A stretch of DNA of 64,000 nucleotides, from contig NZ_WHOY01000031.1 in NCBI RefSeq assembly GCF_009765445.1, forward strand, positions 3,939,606 through 4,003,605, written 5' to 3'. The stretch comes from Pantoea sp. BAV 3049 (GTDB lineage Bacteria > Pseudomonadota > Gammaproteobacteria > Enterobacterales > Enterobacteriaceae). This document shows, piece by piece, positions 54,889 to 63,958 of this stretch. Numbering within the stretch: the first letter of the stretch is position 1; every line of letters starts with the position of its first letter. The translations under genes and the position numbers were made by a program. A model generated the notes under the pieces. It worked only from the letters and a program-made list of their open reading frames with translations. It was not told where the DNA came from and made no database searches.

Positions 54889-54906
54889 TGTAAACATAAT
54901 TGTACA
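54889..54906 (+). promoter_or_regulatory. TyrR box upstream of aroF-tyrA
   Basis: TGTAAA-CATAAT-TGTACA matches the TyrR consensus TGTAAA-N6-TTTACA except for one base in the second half. A weaker match follows at 54922-54939 (TGTAAT-N6-TTTTGT). TyrR with tyrosine represses aroF-tyrA in E. coli from boxes in the same relative place. Confidence 0.85.
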
Positions 54907-55106
54907 TCCAGATGGTTTGATTGTAATTGGTTATTTTGTTTTATTTAATTGAAATTAAAAGTAATTTTAAATTTCATTTGCCGGAAATTATATTGTGGTA
55001 ATTAAAGTGTACATGCAGGGATTGAGTTTCGTACCGGTTCTGATACATTATTCAACACCTCATTGAGGGCTGAACGACGCATAACGAGATAAACAGGATG
55101 ACTATC

Positions 55107-56186
55107 ATGCAAAAAGACGCGCTGAATAACGTACATATCGTTGAAGAACAGATTCTGATCACCCCGGAAGAGCTGAAAAAACAGTTTCCGCTGAATGCCG
55201 CTCTGGAAGCGCAGATCGCCGATTCCCGCCAGACCCTTTCCAACATCATCAGCGGTAAAGATCACCGCCTGCTGGTAGTCTGCGGCCCCTGTTCCATCCA
55301 CGATACCGAAGCCGCTCTGGATTACGCCCGTCACCTGAAAACTCTCTCTGACCAGTTGAAGGATCAGCTGTATATCGTTATGCGCGTCTATTTTGAAAAG
55401 CCCCGTACCACCGTCGGCTGGAAAGGATTAATCAACGATCCTTACATGGATAACTCATTTGATATGGAAGCCGGTCTGCACATTGCCCGTCGCCTGCTGC
55501 TGGATCTGGTGGAAATGGGCCTGCCGCTGGCGACTGAAGCACTGGATCCGAACAGCCCGCAATACCTGGGCGATCTGTTCAGCTGGTCAGCCATTGGTGC
55601 GCGGACCACGGAATCTCAGACTCACCGTGAAATGGCCTCTGGCCTGTCAATGCCGGTGGGCTTCAAAAATGGTACCGACGGCAGCCTTGGCACAGCGATC
55701 AATGCCATGCGTGCCGCAGCAATGCCGCACCGTTTTGTCGGGATCAACCAGAGCGGCCAGGTCTGCCTGTTACAGACTCAGGGTAACCCTGATGGCCATG
55801 TGATCCTGCGGGGGGGTAAGAGCCCGAACTACGGCCCGGAAGATGTTGCCCAGTGTGAAAAAGAGATGCTTCAGGCGGGACTCCGCCCGTCCTTGATGAT
55901 AGATTGCAGCCATGGCAATTCTAACAAAGATTTCCGTCGTCAGTCCGGCGTGGCTGAGTCTGCCGTTGCGCAGATCAAAGATGGCAACCGTTCTATTATG
56001 GGTCTGATGCTGGAAAGCCATCTTCACGAGGGTAACCAGTCATCCGAGCAGCCGCGCAGTGAAATGCGCTACGGCGTTTCCGTTACCGATGCCTGCATCA
56101 ACTGGGAAACAACCGAGTCGCTGCTGCGTGAAATCCATCAGGATCTGGACGGGGTGCTGGCGGCGCGTTTGTCGCATGAGGGTTAA
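55107..56186 (+). CDS. aroF: 3-deoxy-D-arabino-heptulosonate-7-phosphate synthase, Tyr-sensitive
   Basis: First enzyme of the shikimate pathway, joining phosphoenolpyruvate and erythrose 4-phosphate. 359 residues from ATG 55107 (AGGA eight bases upstream); an ATG nine bases earlier overlaps that site. [11 protein letters not shown] at the N-terminus and [12 protein letters not shown] with metal ligand Cys, [20 protein letters not shown] and [20 protein letters not shown] match AroF rather than AroG/AroH. Operon with tyrA, two bases apart. Confidence 0.97.
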   Translation: MQKDALNNVHIVEEQILITPEELKKQFPLNAALEAQIADSRQTLSNIISGKDHRLLVVCGPCSIHDTEAALDYARHLKTLSDQLKDQLYIVMRVYFEKPRTTVGWKGLINDPYMDNSFDMEAGLHIARRLLLDLVEMGLPLATEALDPNSPQYLGDLFSWSAIGARTTESQTHREMASGLSMPVGFKNGTDGSLGTAINAMRAAAMPHRFVGINQSGQVCLLQTQGNPDGHVILRGGKSPNYGPEDVAQCEKEMLQAGLRPSLMIDCSHGNSNKDFRRQSGVAESAVAQIKDGNRSIMGLMLESHLHEGNQSSEQPRSEMRYGVSVTDACINWETTESLLREIHQDLDGVLAARLSHEG

Positions 56187-56188
56187 TT

Positions 56189-57310
56189 ATGGTGGCTGAA
56201 CTGACCGCGCTACGCGATCAAATTGATGAAGTTGATAAAGCGCTGCTCGATCTGCTGGCCAAAAGGCTGGAGCTGGTTGCCGAAGTGGGCGAGGTGAAAA
56301 GCCGTTACGGATTACCGATTTATGTGCCTGAACGTGAAGCTTCAATGCTGGCTTCACGGCGTAAAGAGGCCGAACTGCTGGGCGTGCCGCCGGATTTGAT
56401 TGAGGATGTTCTGCGCCGTGTGATGCGGGAATCCTACTCCAGCGAGAACGATAAAGGCTTCAAGACGCTGAATCCTGACCTGCGCCCGGTAGTGATTGTC
56501 GGGGGCAAAGGCCAGATGGGGCGTCTGTTTGAAAAGATGCTGACCCTGTCTGGTTATCAGGTGAAAATCCTGGATAAAGAGGACTGGGAGCAGGGTGAAA
56601 GCATGCTGGCTGATGCCGGGATGGTGATCATCAGCGTGCCGATCCATCTGACTGAGCTGGTGATTGCCAGCCTGCCGCCACTGCCGGAAGACTGTATTCT
56701 GGTCGATCTGGCCTCGGTGAAAAACAGCCCACTGCAGGCGATGCTGGCCGCGCACAGCGGTCCGGTTCTTGGTCTGCATCCGATGTTCGGACCGGACAGC
56801 GGCAGTCTGGCGAAGCAGGTTGTGGTGTGGTGTGATGGTCGTCAGCCGGAAACCTACCAGTGGTTCCTGGAGCAGATTCAGGTCTGGGGAGCGAGATTGC
56901 ATCGCATCAGTGCCGTCGAGCACGATCAGAATATGGCGTTTATCCAGGCGCTGCGCCACTTTGCCACCTTTGCATATGGTCTGCATCTGGCTGAAGAGAA
57001 CGTGCAGCTTGAGCAGCTACTGGCCCTGTCTTCTCCGATTTACCGTCTGGAGCTGGCGATGGTCGGGCGGCTGTTTGCCCAGGATCCGCAACTTTATGCA
57101 GACATCATTATGTCTTCGGAAAGCAATCTGGCGCTGATCAAACGGTACTACCAGCGTTTTGGTGAGGCGATTAAGCTGCTGGAGCAGGGGGATAAACAGG
57201 CATTTATCGACAGCTTCCGTAAAGTGGAGCACTGGTTTGGCGATTACGCCCAGCGCTTTATGCTGGAGAGCCGGACTCTTCTCCGTCAGGCTAATGACAG
57301 CCGTCAGTAA
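56189..57310 (+). CDS. tyrA: Bifunctional chorismate mutase/prephenate dehydrogenase
   Basis: Converts chorismate via prephenate to 4-hydroxyphenylpyruvate for tyrosine synthesis. 373 residues, the E. coli length. The chorismate mutase domain occupies residues 1-~90 ([20 protein letters not shown]); the NAD-binding motif [14 protein letters not shown] at 101-114 opens the dehydrogenase domain; [20 protein letters not shown] holds the catalytic His. In E. coli pheA follows convergently; here two other genes intervene. Confidence 0.98.
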   Translation: MVAELTALRDQIDEVDKALLDLLAKRLELVAEVGEVKSRYGLPIYVPEREASMLASRRKEAELLGVPPDLIEDVLRRVMRESYSSENDKGFKTLNPDLRPVVIVGGKGQMGRLFEKMLTLSGYQVKILDKEDWEQGESMLADAGMVIISVPIHLTELVIASLPPLPEDCILVDLASVKNSPLQAMLAAHSGPVLGLHPMFGPDSGSLAKQVVVWCDGRQPETYQWFLEQIQVWGARLHRISAVEHDQNMAFIQALRHFATFAYGLHLAEENVQLEQLLALSSPIYRLELAMVGRLFAQDPQLYADIIMSSESNLALIKRYYQRFGEAIKLLEQGDKQAFIDSFRKVEHWFGDYAQRFMLESRTLLRQANDSRQ

Positions 57311-57339
57311 CTGACTGGATGCACCTTCAGCCTGCAATC

Positions 57340-57374
57340 AACGCCTGATGAATCTCATCAGGCGTTTTATATTT
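57340..57374. terminator. Terminator after tyrA
   Basis: AACGCCTGATGA (57340-57351) pairs perfectly with TCATCAGGCGTT (57355-57366), followed by TTATATTTT. It can terminate tyrA, and on the opposite strand the ModA-like gene that ends at 57374. Confidence 0.92.
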
Positions 57375-58090
57375 TAGTGGCTGAAGCCCGCTTTCTGTAA
57401 AATTTCCTGTGCCTGGGGTGATACCAGAAACTCAGCCAGCGGCTGGGCTTTACTGTGGCAGACCGCCAGAGCGTAATCAGCCCTGACCTGGTAAGGTGCC
57501 GGGATATCCAGTGTAACGATGCCGCTTTCCCTGGCAATCAGCGGCGCATAACTCTGATAGCCGATAAAAATTTCAGCCTGATGGCTGTTGATGGCCCAAC
57601 TGGCCGCCAGCTCACCTGCCGGAACCGCCGGGCTGTCCGGTCCGCCAACCAGCTGTAACGCTCGCTGCTTCAGTAAATTCCCCGTTCCTTCATGATGTTG
57701 TTCAATACGTTCAAACAGCTCCCAGGTGTAATCACCAGAAGGATCGCTGAGTGGGGTGGAAGTTGCCACGCGGAGTGTCGGATCGCTGAGCAGCTCAAGC
57801 CAGTCCCGTTCTGTGATGGCCAGATCCGCCCTGATGCTCAGGCAGAGCTGGTTATGGGTGAAATTCGCAACGCCGATCGCTTTACCGGCCGCCAGTAAGG
57901 CCTGCGGGTGTGCCACATTTGCCGAGGCAAAGAGATCGCAGGGTTCATCCTGCTCAATACGCTGACGCAGCAGGCCGGCAGGACCAAAAGCGGTGTCCAC
58001 GAAACACTCATTTTGCTGATTAAACGCGGCGATCAGCCTGGGCCAGACAACCCGCAGGCTGCCGGCCGCCAGTACCCGCAGTTCGTTCAT
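57374..58090 (-). CDS. ModA-like substrate-binding domain protein lacking a signal peptide
   Basis: A 238-residue type II periplasmic-binding-fold protein. Sequence begins MNELRVLAAGSLRVVWPRLI, which corresponds to the mature N-terminus of molybdate-binding ModA-type proteins (AASLT-type motif), but there is no signal peptide, so it should be cytoplasmic unless exported otherwise. CDLFASANVAHPQAL and HSKAQPLAEFLVSPQAQEIL are typical. Its ATG overlaps the stop of the upstream binding-protein gene (ATGA), so the two are translationally coupled. No permease or ATPase gene accompanies them. Ligand unknown; oxyanion is likely by family. Confidence 0.8.
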   Translation of the reverse strand: MNELRVLAAGSLRVVWPRLIAAFNQQNECFVDTAFGPAGLLRQRIEQDEPCDLFASANVAHPQALLAAGKAIGVANFTHNQLCLSIRADLAITERDWLELLSDPTLRVATSTPLSDPSGDYTWELFERIEQHHEGTGNLLKQRALQLVGGPDSPAVPAGELAASWAINSHQAEIFIGYQSYAPLIARESGIVTLDIPAPYQVRADYALAVCHSKAQPLAEFLVSPQAQEILQKAGFSH

Positions 58091-59142
58091 CAGTTGCTGC
58101 CCACATAGTGGGTGCGATAGAAGCGCTGATACCAGCTGTCGGCTTTTTTCTGCATATCAATATCGCTGAATTTTTCCGGATAAAGTTTTTTCGCCATCCA
58201 CAGTTCTCCCAGCGCCAGCGCTTCCGGCATCGGATAGCCCCATGCTTTGGCATACTCCGGCATCAGATAAACCCGGTGATGTTTAACCGCATCCACGGCC
58301 TTCCAGGCTGGCTGCTGGTTGATTTCGTCAATCACTCGCGGATAGCGGTCCTGCACAAATATTACCTGAGGATTCCATGCGAGGATCTGCTCCATCGAAA
58401 CCTGTTTATAACCTTTGACCGTGGCCGCCGCGACGTTCATTGCGCCTGCATGAGCCATCATCAGGCCGGTGTACTTGCCAGAGCCATAGGTAGTCAGGTC
58501 AGGATTCGCCATATAGACGCGGATCTTCTGGGCGGCCGGGATGCTTTTCAGGCGATCGCTGGTTTCCTGGCGCTGACTGAAGGTGGCGCCGATCAGATCT
58601 TCCGCCTGCTTCTGGTGGTTAACCACGGTGCCGATCAGCCGGATACCGTCCTTCAGGCCCTGATTATAGGCCTGTTCTTCATCCTGAAGCTGTGGATTGA
58701 GACGGTTTTCCTGCTTCTCGTCGCCTGCACGCAGTGATATTGCAATCACTGCAATACCGAGATGCTGGATCTGATCGATCATTTCCTGCGGGGCATAGTT
58801 GGTGACAAACACCACCTGAGGGTGCAGGGCGACCAGTTTTTCCAGGTCGACATGAGTCAGGTCGCCCAGCGTTGGCAGGCTGGTCAGTTTCGGCACCAGG
58901 CGCTGGTAGCCATCACCCAACTGCTGTTTCCAGTTGCCTAAAATCCCCACCATGGTTTTGGTGGCATCCAGCTGGACCAGCAGATTGAGTGTCTGGTGTT
59001 GCAGTACCACCACGCGGTTAACGCGATCCGGAATGCTGACCTGGCGACCCAACTGATCGGTAACCTGGCGGTCGGCATAGGAGGAGAAAGGCAGTAACCC
59101 AATGAAAAATAATAAAGAAGCGGTGCGGAGAATGTTACGCAT
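58090..59142 (-). CDS. Periplasmic binding protein of the TroA/BtuF-FepB helical-backbone fold
   Basis: A 350-residue protein with a Sec signal peptide (LRTASLLFFIGLLPFSSYA-DRQ). The mature protein starts VTDQLGRQVSIPDRVNRVVV, the standard opening of iron-siderophore, cobalamin and molybdate (MolA) binding proteins, with further motifs LGDLTHVDLEKLVALHPQVV and WNPQVIFVQDRY. It binds a metal, metal-chelate or oxyanion. The downstream overlapping ModA-like gene hints at molybdate or tungstate. FecCD-type permease and ATPase genes are missing here, so its partner must be elsewhere. Confidence 0.85.
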   Translation of the reverse strand: MRNILRTASLLFFIGLLPFSSYADRQVTDQLGRQVSIPDRVNRVVVLQHQTLNLLVQLDATKTMVGILGNWKQQLGDGYQRLVPKLTSLPTLGDLTHVDLEKLVALHPQVVFVTNYAPQEMIDQIQHLGIAVIAISLRAGDEKQENRLNPQLQDEEQAYNQGLKDGIRLIGTVVNHQKQAEDLIGATFSQRQETSDRLKSIPAAQKIRVYMANPDLTTYGSGKYTGLMMAHAGAMNVAAATVKGYKQVSMEQILAWNPQVIFVQDRYPRVIDEINQQPAWKAVDAVKHHRVYLMPEYAKAWGYPMPEALALGELWMAKKLYPEKFSDIDMQKKADSWYQRFYRTHYVGSN

Positions 59143-59257
59143 GTCGGTTTCCTGATAATCGTTATAAAGACTATGATATAGCGATTAGCAGAAAGGGGAA
59201 ATCGCTCTCTGGGAGTAGGGGTATCCAGCCGCAGGAGCCGCGGCTGGAAACAGGAGA

Positions 59258-60418
59258 TTAGTTTGGTTCTACCGGGACGACGTTCTCGCTCGGATAGCAG
59301 CCAAGCACCTTCAGCAAACGGGTAATTGGTGCCAGCTCGCGCAGGGCCTGCTGCACCTCACCGGAACGCAGATTGCCCTGGAAATCAATATAGAACATCT
59401 CTTCCCACGGATTGCCGTAAATCGGACGCGATTCCAGCTTGCTCATGGTCAGATTATGCTTGCGCAAAACCAGCAGCGCCTCCACCAGCGCACCGGCCTG
59501 CTGTCCGGTCGCCATAATCAGCGTGGTTTTTGCCGGAACCTGCTCAGTCACTTCAACCGGCTTGCGGGCGAGGATAATAAAGCGGGTGATGTTTTGCAGC
59601 TGGTTTGCCAGGTTGCGCTCCAGCACTTGTAAGCCGTATAGCTCGCCGCCAGCCTCGCTGCCCAGAGCGGCGGCTTTTGGTGAATTGAGTGCCGCCACCT
59701 TTTCCATCGCGGCTGCTGTGCTTTCGGTGTATTCAATTTTCCAGTGCGGGAAGCGGTGAATAAACTGGCTGCACTGCTGAAAAGGCTGAGGATGGCTGTA
59801 AACCGTTTCGATTTGCTGCAGGTCGGTGCTGCCAGAGACCAGTACGCAGTGATCAATGGGCACGGTGATCTCGCCAATGATAGACAGGCTGGTTTGCTGC
59901 AGCAGGTCATAGACATCGGTGATTGAACCGGAGGTGGTATTCTCAATCGGCAGCACGGCATAGTCTGCCTGACCGGTTTCAACCTGACTGAAAATATCGC
60001 GGAACTTCAGGCAGCCGCTTTCAATGAAATTGTCAAAGTGGCGGGCTGCATAGTGACGTGCCGCCAGGTGAGAGTAAGAGCCTTTAGGGCCGAGGAAAGC
60101 GACACGGGCAGACTGTGCATTGGTTTTGTTAAGGTGTTTTTGCAGCAGTGCCTGCTGGGTAAGAACCGAGTCTTCAATAATCAGCTGGAACAGACGGGTA
60201 ATGTAGTGGGCGTCCAGCTTATGTGCTTTGCCCAGCCGGATCAGATTTTCAAGCAGATCTCTTTCACGATCAATGTCACGGATAGGGCGGTGGGTGGCCA
60301 TTTTCGCCGTGGCGACTTCAATCGCCAGCGCCCGGCGGTTCGCCAGTAAGCTCAGCAGTTCTTCATCCAGCGCACTGATCTTGTCGCGCAGGCCCAGCAG
60401 GGGATTTTCAGCGGTCAT
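59258..60418 (-). CDS. pheA: Bifunctional chorismate mutase/prephenate dehydratase
   Basis: Converts chorismate via prephenate to phenylpyruvate. 386 residues, the E. coli length. Chorismate mutase domain 1-~100 ([20 protein letters not shown]); prephenate dehydratase from [20 protein letters not shown], with catalytic region [19 protein letters not shown]-terminal ACT domain with [20 protein letters not shown] followed by ESRP for phenylalanine feedback. Expression is set by the pheL attenuator just upstream. Confidence 0.98.
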   Translation of the reverse strand: MTAENPLLGLRDKISALDEELLSLLANRRALAIEVATAKMATHRPIRDIDRERDLLENLIRLGKAHKLDAHYITRLFQLIIEDSVLTQQALLQKHLNKTNAQSARVAFLGPKGSYSHLAARHYAARHFDNFIESGCLKFRDIFSQVETGQADYAVLPIENTTSGSITDVYDLLQQTSLSIIGEITVPIDHCVLVSGSTDLQQIETVYSHPQPFQQCSQFIHRFPHWKIEYTESTAAAMEKVAALNSPKAAALGSEAGGELYGLQVLERNLANQLQNITRFIILARKPVEVTEQVPAKTTLIMATGQQAGALVEALLVLRKHNLTMSKLESRPIYGNPWEEMFYIDFQGNLRSGEVQQALRELAPITRLLKVLGCYPSENVVPVEPN

Positions 60419-60441
60419 AATGCTACCTGTCAGATGTTCAT

Positions 60442-60472
60442 AAAAAAAAAGCCTCCCGCTGGGGAGGCTTTG
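60442..60472 (-). terminator. pheA attenuator (intrinsic terminator)
   Basis: Read on the minus strand, AAGCCTCCCC-AGC-GGGAGGCTT is followed by nine T, giving a strong terminator ~25 bp before pheA. It forms when the leader peptide is translated freely (phenylalanine plentiful). The alternative pairing uses GAATGCGAAG within pheL (60536-60545 region) and CTTCGCATTC (60480-60490 region). Confidence 0.93.
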
Positions 60473-60517
60473 TTGTTCGTCTTCGCATTCTCTCTTACAC
60501 GACGAATCGCCTCCCGG

Positions 60518-60565
60518 TCAGGGGAAGGTAAAAAAGAATGCGAAGAAGAACGGCTGCTTTTTCAT
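60518..60565 (-). CDS. pheL: pheA leader peptide
   Basis: A 15-residue peptide, [15 protein letters not shown], with seven phenylalanines. Ribosome stalling at its Phe codons when charged tRNA-Phe is short prevents the downstream attenuator from forming. E. coli PheL is also 15 residues ([15 protein letters not shown]), so only the first residues differ. Confidence 0.97.
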   Translation of the reverse strand: [15 protein letters not shown]

Positions 60566-60593
60566 GGTGGTGTCCGGTATTGTCGAGCGTTTA

Positions 60594-60622
60594 AAGTAAC
60601 CGCTGCAATTTCTCTCTGTCAA
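60594..60622 (-). promoter_or_regulatory. pheLA promoter
   Basis: On the minus strand, TTGACA (60622-60617) and TTACTT (60599-60594) are 17 bp apart, upstream of pheL. The -35 element overlaps the T tract of the raiA terminator, packing the two genes tightly. Confidence 0.8.
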
Positions 60623-60647
60623 TAAAAAACGCGCCCTGAGGCGCGTT
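60623..60647 (-). terminator. raiA terminator
   Basis: AACGCGCC and GGCGCGTT (60628-60635 and 60640-60647) form a perfect 8-bp stem with a four-base loop. On the minus strand it is followed by TTTTTATT, ending raiA transcription. Confidence 0.9.
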
Positions 60648-60662
60648 ATCTCCCTTTTACGG

Positions 60663-60995
60663 TTATTCCTGATCGACGACGCTAAGGTCTTTGACGCTGG
60701 CAGTCGCGCGGCGCGCTTCGCCTTTGTGCTGAACTTTATTCAGCTGGCGCTCCAGTTTGTTGATCAGGTCGTTTATGGCCGTATACATATCATCGTGTTT
60801 TGCGCTGGCCACCAGGGGGCCATTTGGCGTGTTGATAGTCGCATCGGCAACGAATTCCTTCGGCTCCTTTGAAAGAACGATATGGGGATTAATCAGATGA
60901 GTTTGCCACTTTTCAAGTTTAGCCAGACGGTCTTCGACATGTTGGCGGATAGCCGGGGTGATTTCCATGTGCTTGCTGGTAATGTTCAGAACCAT
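60663..60995 (-). CDS. raiA: Ribosome-associated translation inhibitor RaiA (YfiA)
   Basis: Binds the decoding centre of stationary-phase or cold-stressed 70S ribosomes and stops translation. 110 residues from ATG 60995 (GAGAGGTAA upstream), starting [20 protein letters not shown]; the E. coli protein has 113. The basic segment [19 protein letters not shown] is conserved, while the acidic C-terminal tail is shorter (VVDQE). Confidence 0.97.
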   Translation of the reverse strand: MVLNITSKHMEITPAIRQHVEDRLAKLEKWQTHLINPHIVLSKEPKEFVADATINTPNGPLVASAKHDDMYTAINDLINKLERQLNKVQHKGEARRATASVKDLSVVDQE

Positions 60996-61226
60996 AGTGC
61001 TTACCTCTCTGTCATTTCCGTCGAATGTAGGTCCAGCATACCCTGAAAAAAGGCTTGATGCGTGATCGATATCACGTTTTTTTGTCACTTTTTGTCAAGT
61101 GGGCAAAATTTGTGAGATGGGGTGATTATTCCTCTGTTGAGGCTTGAAGGGCTGATTTTAAGGGTGCATTATGGGTAGGTTAACTCAGAAGGAAAATCGA
61201 AAATCCGGTGCTTTTCTGGGCAAAAA

Positions 61227-61251
61227 AAATGGCAGCCACCGGCTGCCATTT
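61227..61251 (-). terminator. bamD terminator
   Basis: AAATGGCAGCC and GGCTGCCATTT pair perfectly around ACC; on the minus strand a run of T follows (the A run at 61222-61229). It lies 15 bp after the bamD stop. Confidence 0.92.
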
Positions 61252-61265
61252 TTCGTTTTTGTGAC

Positions 61266-61997
61266 TTATGCCTTATTGGCGGCGATGATCTTGGCCACCT
61301 TATCCGCTTCGGCATTCAGCTGCAGCTGACGGTAGGCATTTTCCATCAGTGGCAGAGCCGTACGGGTAGCCTGAGTATCCGGGTAATCCTGCATCATTTG
61401 CTCTACACGGTTAACGACGGCGACATAGGCCTCGCGCTTGGTGTAGAATTGGGCAACGGATAACTCATACTTCGCCAGACGATCTTTCAGGAACACCAGA
61501 CGCTTTCTGGCATCAGTGGCGTACTGGCTGTTTGGATACCCGCGCAGCAGCTGAGAGAAGTCATGGAAGGCATCACGCGCATGCGTAGGATCGCGGTCTG
61601 AGCGATCGATGCCGAAAAATCCCTGCAGCGCGCTGTCATCAAGCGCCATGTCCGTCAGACCACGCATATAAATCACGTAATCAATGTTCGGATGGGTTGG
61701 ATTCAGACGCATAAAGCGGTCAATTGCGGCCTGCGCCAGCGGCAAATCGGCATTTTTGTAGTAAGCGTAGATCAGGTCTAGCTGAACTTGCTGGGAGTAA
61801 GGCCCGAACGGATAGCGGTTATCGAGCGCTTCCAGTTGCGTTATTGCTCCTTTAAAGTTACCGTCCTGCAGTTTTTGCTGGGCTGTGGCATAGATCTCGG
61901 AAGGCGGGTTATCGGGCACCGTATCCTTCGAGCCGGAACAACCCGCTAATGCCAGGCTCAACGTGGCTGCAGCCACCAGATATTTCATACGCGTCAT
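61266..61997 (-). CDS. bamD: Outer membrane protein assembly factor BamD
   Basis: Essential lipoprotein of the BAM complex, with BamA, that folds beta-barrel proteins into the outer membrane. 243 residues. Signal ends LSLALAGC with lipid-modified Cys20. Tetratricopeptide repeats follow ([40 protein letters not shown]). The C-terminal end [11 protein letters not shown] is near-identical to E. coli. Confidence 0.98.
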   Translation of the reverse strand: MTRMKYLVAAATLSLALAGCSGSKDTVPDNPPSEIYATAQQKLQDGNFKGAITQLEALDNRYPFGPYSQQVQLDLIYAYYKNADLPLAQAAIDRFMRLNPTHPNIDYVIYMRGLTDMALDDSALQGFFGIDRSDRDPTHARDAFHDFSQLLRGYPNSQYATDARKRLVFLKDRLAKYELSVAQFYTKREAYVAVVNRVEQMMQDYPDTQATRTALPLMENAYRQLQLNAEADKVAKIIAANKA

Positions 61998-62127
61998 GAC
62001 GATTTGATTATCCTCAGAGTGTTATTCAGGAAGCTGTCCATGTAGCTCCCGATAGTGACCAGGTACAATAGCACATTATATTAAACGGCATCGCCGTGAA
62101 AACCCAACGTTAACGAAGAAGCTGTTT

Positions 62128-63105
62128 ATGGCACAACAAGTAAAACTCAACGCAACGGTCTCCGAATCGCAACTCGGACAACGCTTAGATCAGGCTTTGG
62201 CTGAATTGTTCCCTGATTATTCAAGATCTCGTATAAAAGAGTGGATTCTCGACCGTCGCGTCAGTGTTAATGGCGTAATCATCGATAAACCAAAGGAAAA
62301 AGTGTTTGGTGGCGAACAAATCGCTATCGAGGCCGAGATTGAGGAAGAAGCGCGCTGGGAAGCGCAGGATATCCCGCTGAACATCGTTTATGAAGATGAC
62401 GATATTCTGGTTATCAACAAGCCTCGCGATTTGGTGGTTCATCCGGGGGCTGGTAACCCTGATGGCACGGTACTGAATGCGTTGCTGTATCATTTCCCGG
62501 CCATTGCTGATGTGCCGCGTGCGGGCATCGTGCACCGTCTGGATAAGGACACCACCGGCCTGATGGTGGTAGCGAAAACGGTTCCTGCTCAGACTCATCT
62601 GGTGGAGTCATTGCAGCTGCGTGAATTCACCCGTGAGTATGAAGCGGTGGCTATTGGCCGTATGACTGCGGGCGGAACGGTAAACGAGCCGATCAGCCGC
62701 CACTCGACCAAGCGCACCCACATGGCGGTACATCCGATGGGCAAACCGGCCACCACGCACTATCGCATTATGGAGCATTTCCGTGCTCATACCCGTATGC
62801 GTCTGCGTCTGGAAACCGGCCGTACTCACCAGATCCGTGTGCATATGTCCCACATCAACCATCCCCTGGTGGGTGACCCTCTCTACGGCGGTCGTCCGCG
62901 TCCACCGAAAGGCGCTTCTGAAGCGTTTATCTCCACACTGAGAAAGTTTGACCGCCAGGCTCTGCACGCCACCATGCTGCGTCTGTATCATCCGATTACC
63001 GGGATTGAGATGGAATGGCACGCGCCGCTGCCACAGGATATGGTGGAGCTTATCCAGGCCCTGAAAGCCGATACCGAAGAGTTTAAAGATCAGCTGGACT
63101 GGTAA
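62128..63105 (+). CDS. rluD: 23S rRNA pseudouridine(1911/1915/1917) synthase RluD
   Basis: Makes three pseudouridines in helix 69 of 23S rRNA, important for ribosome assembly. 325 residues: an N-terminal S4 domain (RLDQALAELFPDYSRSRIKE) and the synthase domain with catalytic Asp139 in GIVHRLDKDTTGL. Divergent from bamD; overlaps pgeF by one base (TAATG). Confidence 0.98.
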   Translation: MAQQVKLNATVSESQLGQRLDQALAELFPDYSRSRIKEWILDRRVSVNGVIIDKPKEKVFGGEQIAIEAEIEEEARWEAQDIPLNIVYEDDDILVINKPRDLVVHPGAGNPDGTVLNALLYHFPAIADVPRAGIVHRLDKDTTGLMVVAKTVPAQTHLVESLQLREFTREYEAVAIGRMTAGGTVNEPISRHSTKRTHMAVHPMGKPATTHYRIMEHFRAHTRMRLRLETGRTHQIRVHMSHINHPLVGDPLYGGRPRPPKGASEAFISTLRKFDRQALHATMLRLYHPITGIEMEWHAPLPQDMVELIQALKADTEEFKDQLDW

Positions 63106-63833
63106 TGAGCCTGATCATTCCCCAATGGAGCGTGCCCGCCAGCGTACGGGCCTGTTCAACAACCCGGCTGGCAGGCGTCAGCCATGCGCCCTGGGATTCG
63201 CTGAATCTTGGTGCGCATGTGGGGGATAATCCGCAGGACGTGCAGACCAACCGTGAAAGTCTGGTCCGGCTGGCAGAAATGCCGGCAATGCCCGTCTGGC
63301 TGGAGCAGGTTCATGGTGTTCGGGTATTACATCTTACCGGGGAAGAGCCTGACTCACTGCAGGCCGATGCTGCTTATACCCGCGAACGTGGTGTGGTTTG
63401 TGCAGCGATGACGGCTGACTGTCTGCCGGTACTGTTCAGTTCTCTGGATGGTAAAGAAGTGGCGGCAGCTCATGCTGGCTGGCGGGGATTGTGTTCAGGG
63501 GTTCTGGAAGCCACGCTCGATGCTTTTATCGCTCCGGCAGAAGAGATTGTTGCCTGGCTGGGACCCGCCATTGGACCGGAGGCCTTTGAGGTGGGACCGG
63601 AGGTGCGTAACGCCTTTTTAGCGCAAGATTTAATCACTGACGCGGCATTTCGTCCTGTTGGTGAAAAATATTATGCCGATATCTGGCAGCTTGCCCGGAA
63701 CTGTCTGACACGCAGAGGAGTGCGCCATATCACGGGTGGCGGCCTTTGTACTGTCTCCGCACGGGAACAATTTTTCTCCTTCCGACGCGATGGCGTTACC
63801 GGCCGTATGGCAAGTTTGATCTGGCTGATATAA
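63105..63833 (+). CDS. pgeF: Multi-copper-polyphenol-oxidase-fold protein PgeF (YfiH)
   Basis: A 242-residue laccase-domain protein. E. coli YfiH corrects misplaced serine in peptidoglycan precursors (peptidoglycan editing factor), and homologues act as purine nucleoside phosphorylases. Metal-site residues are kept: His70 (WLEQVHGVRV), Cys106 (MTADCLPVL) and His123 (AAHAGWRG). Operon with rluD. Confidence 0.95.
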   Translation: MSLIIPQWSVPASVRACSTTRLAGVSHAPWDSLNLGAHVGDNPQDVQTNRESLVRLAEMPAMPVWLEQVHGVRVLHLTGEEPDSLQADAAYTRERGVVCAAMTADCLPVLFSSLDGKEVAAAHAGWRGLCSGVLEATLDAFIAPAEEIVAWLGPAIGPEAFEVGPEVRNAFLAQDLITDAAFRPVGEKYYADIWQLARNCLTRRGVRHITGGGLCTVSAREQFFSFRRDGVTGRMASLIWLI

Positions 63834-63894
63834 CCTAGCGCCATAAGACGGTCCAGATTGATGTATTTTTCACCAAAATATTTGGGTCATTAAA

Positions 63895-63922
63895 CTTGAA
63901 AATTTGAGGGATGACCTCATTT
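63895..63922 (+). promoter_or_regulatory. Heat-shock (sigma-32) promoter of clpB
   Basis: CTTGAA (63895-63900) and CCTCATTT (63915-63922) are 14 bp apart, matching the sigma-32 consensus CTTGAA-N13-15-CCCCATNT. The sequence is almost the same as the E. coli clpB heat-shock promoter. Confidence 0.93.
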
Positions 63923-63958
63923 AATCTCCAGTAGCAATTTGACCTGAATGGGGGAATT

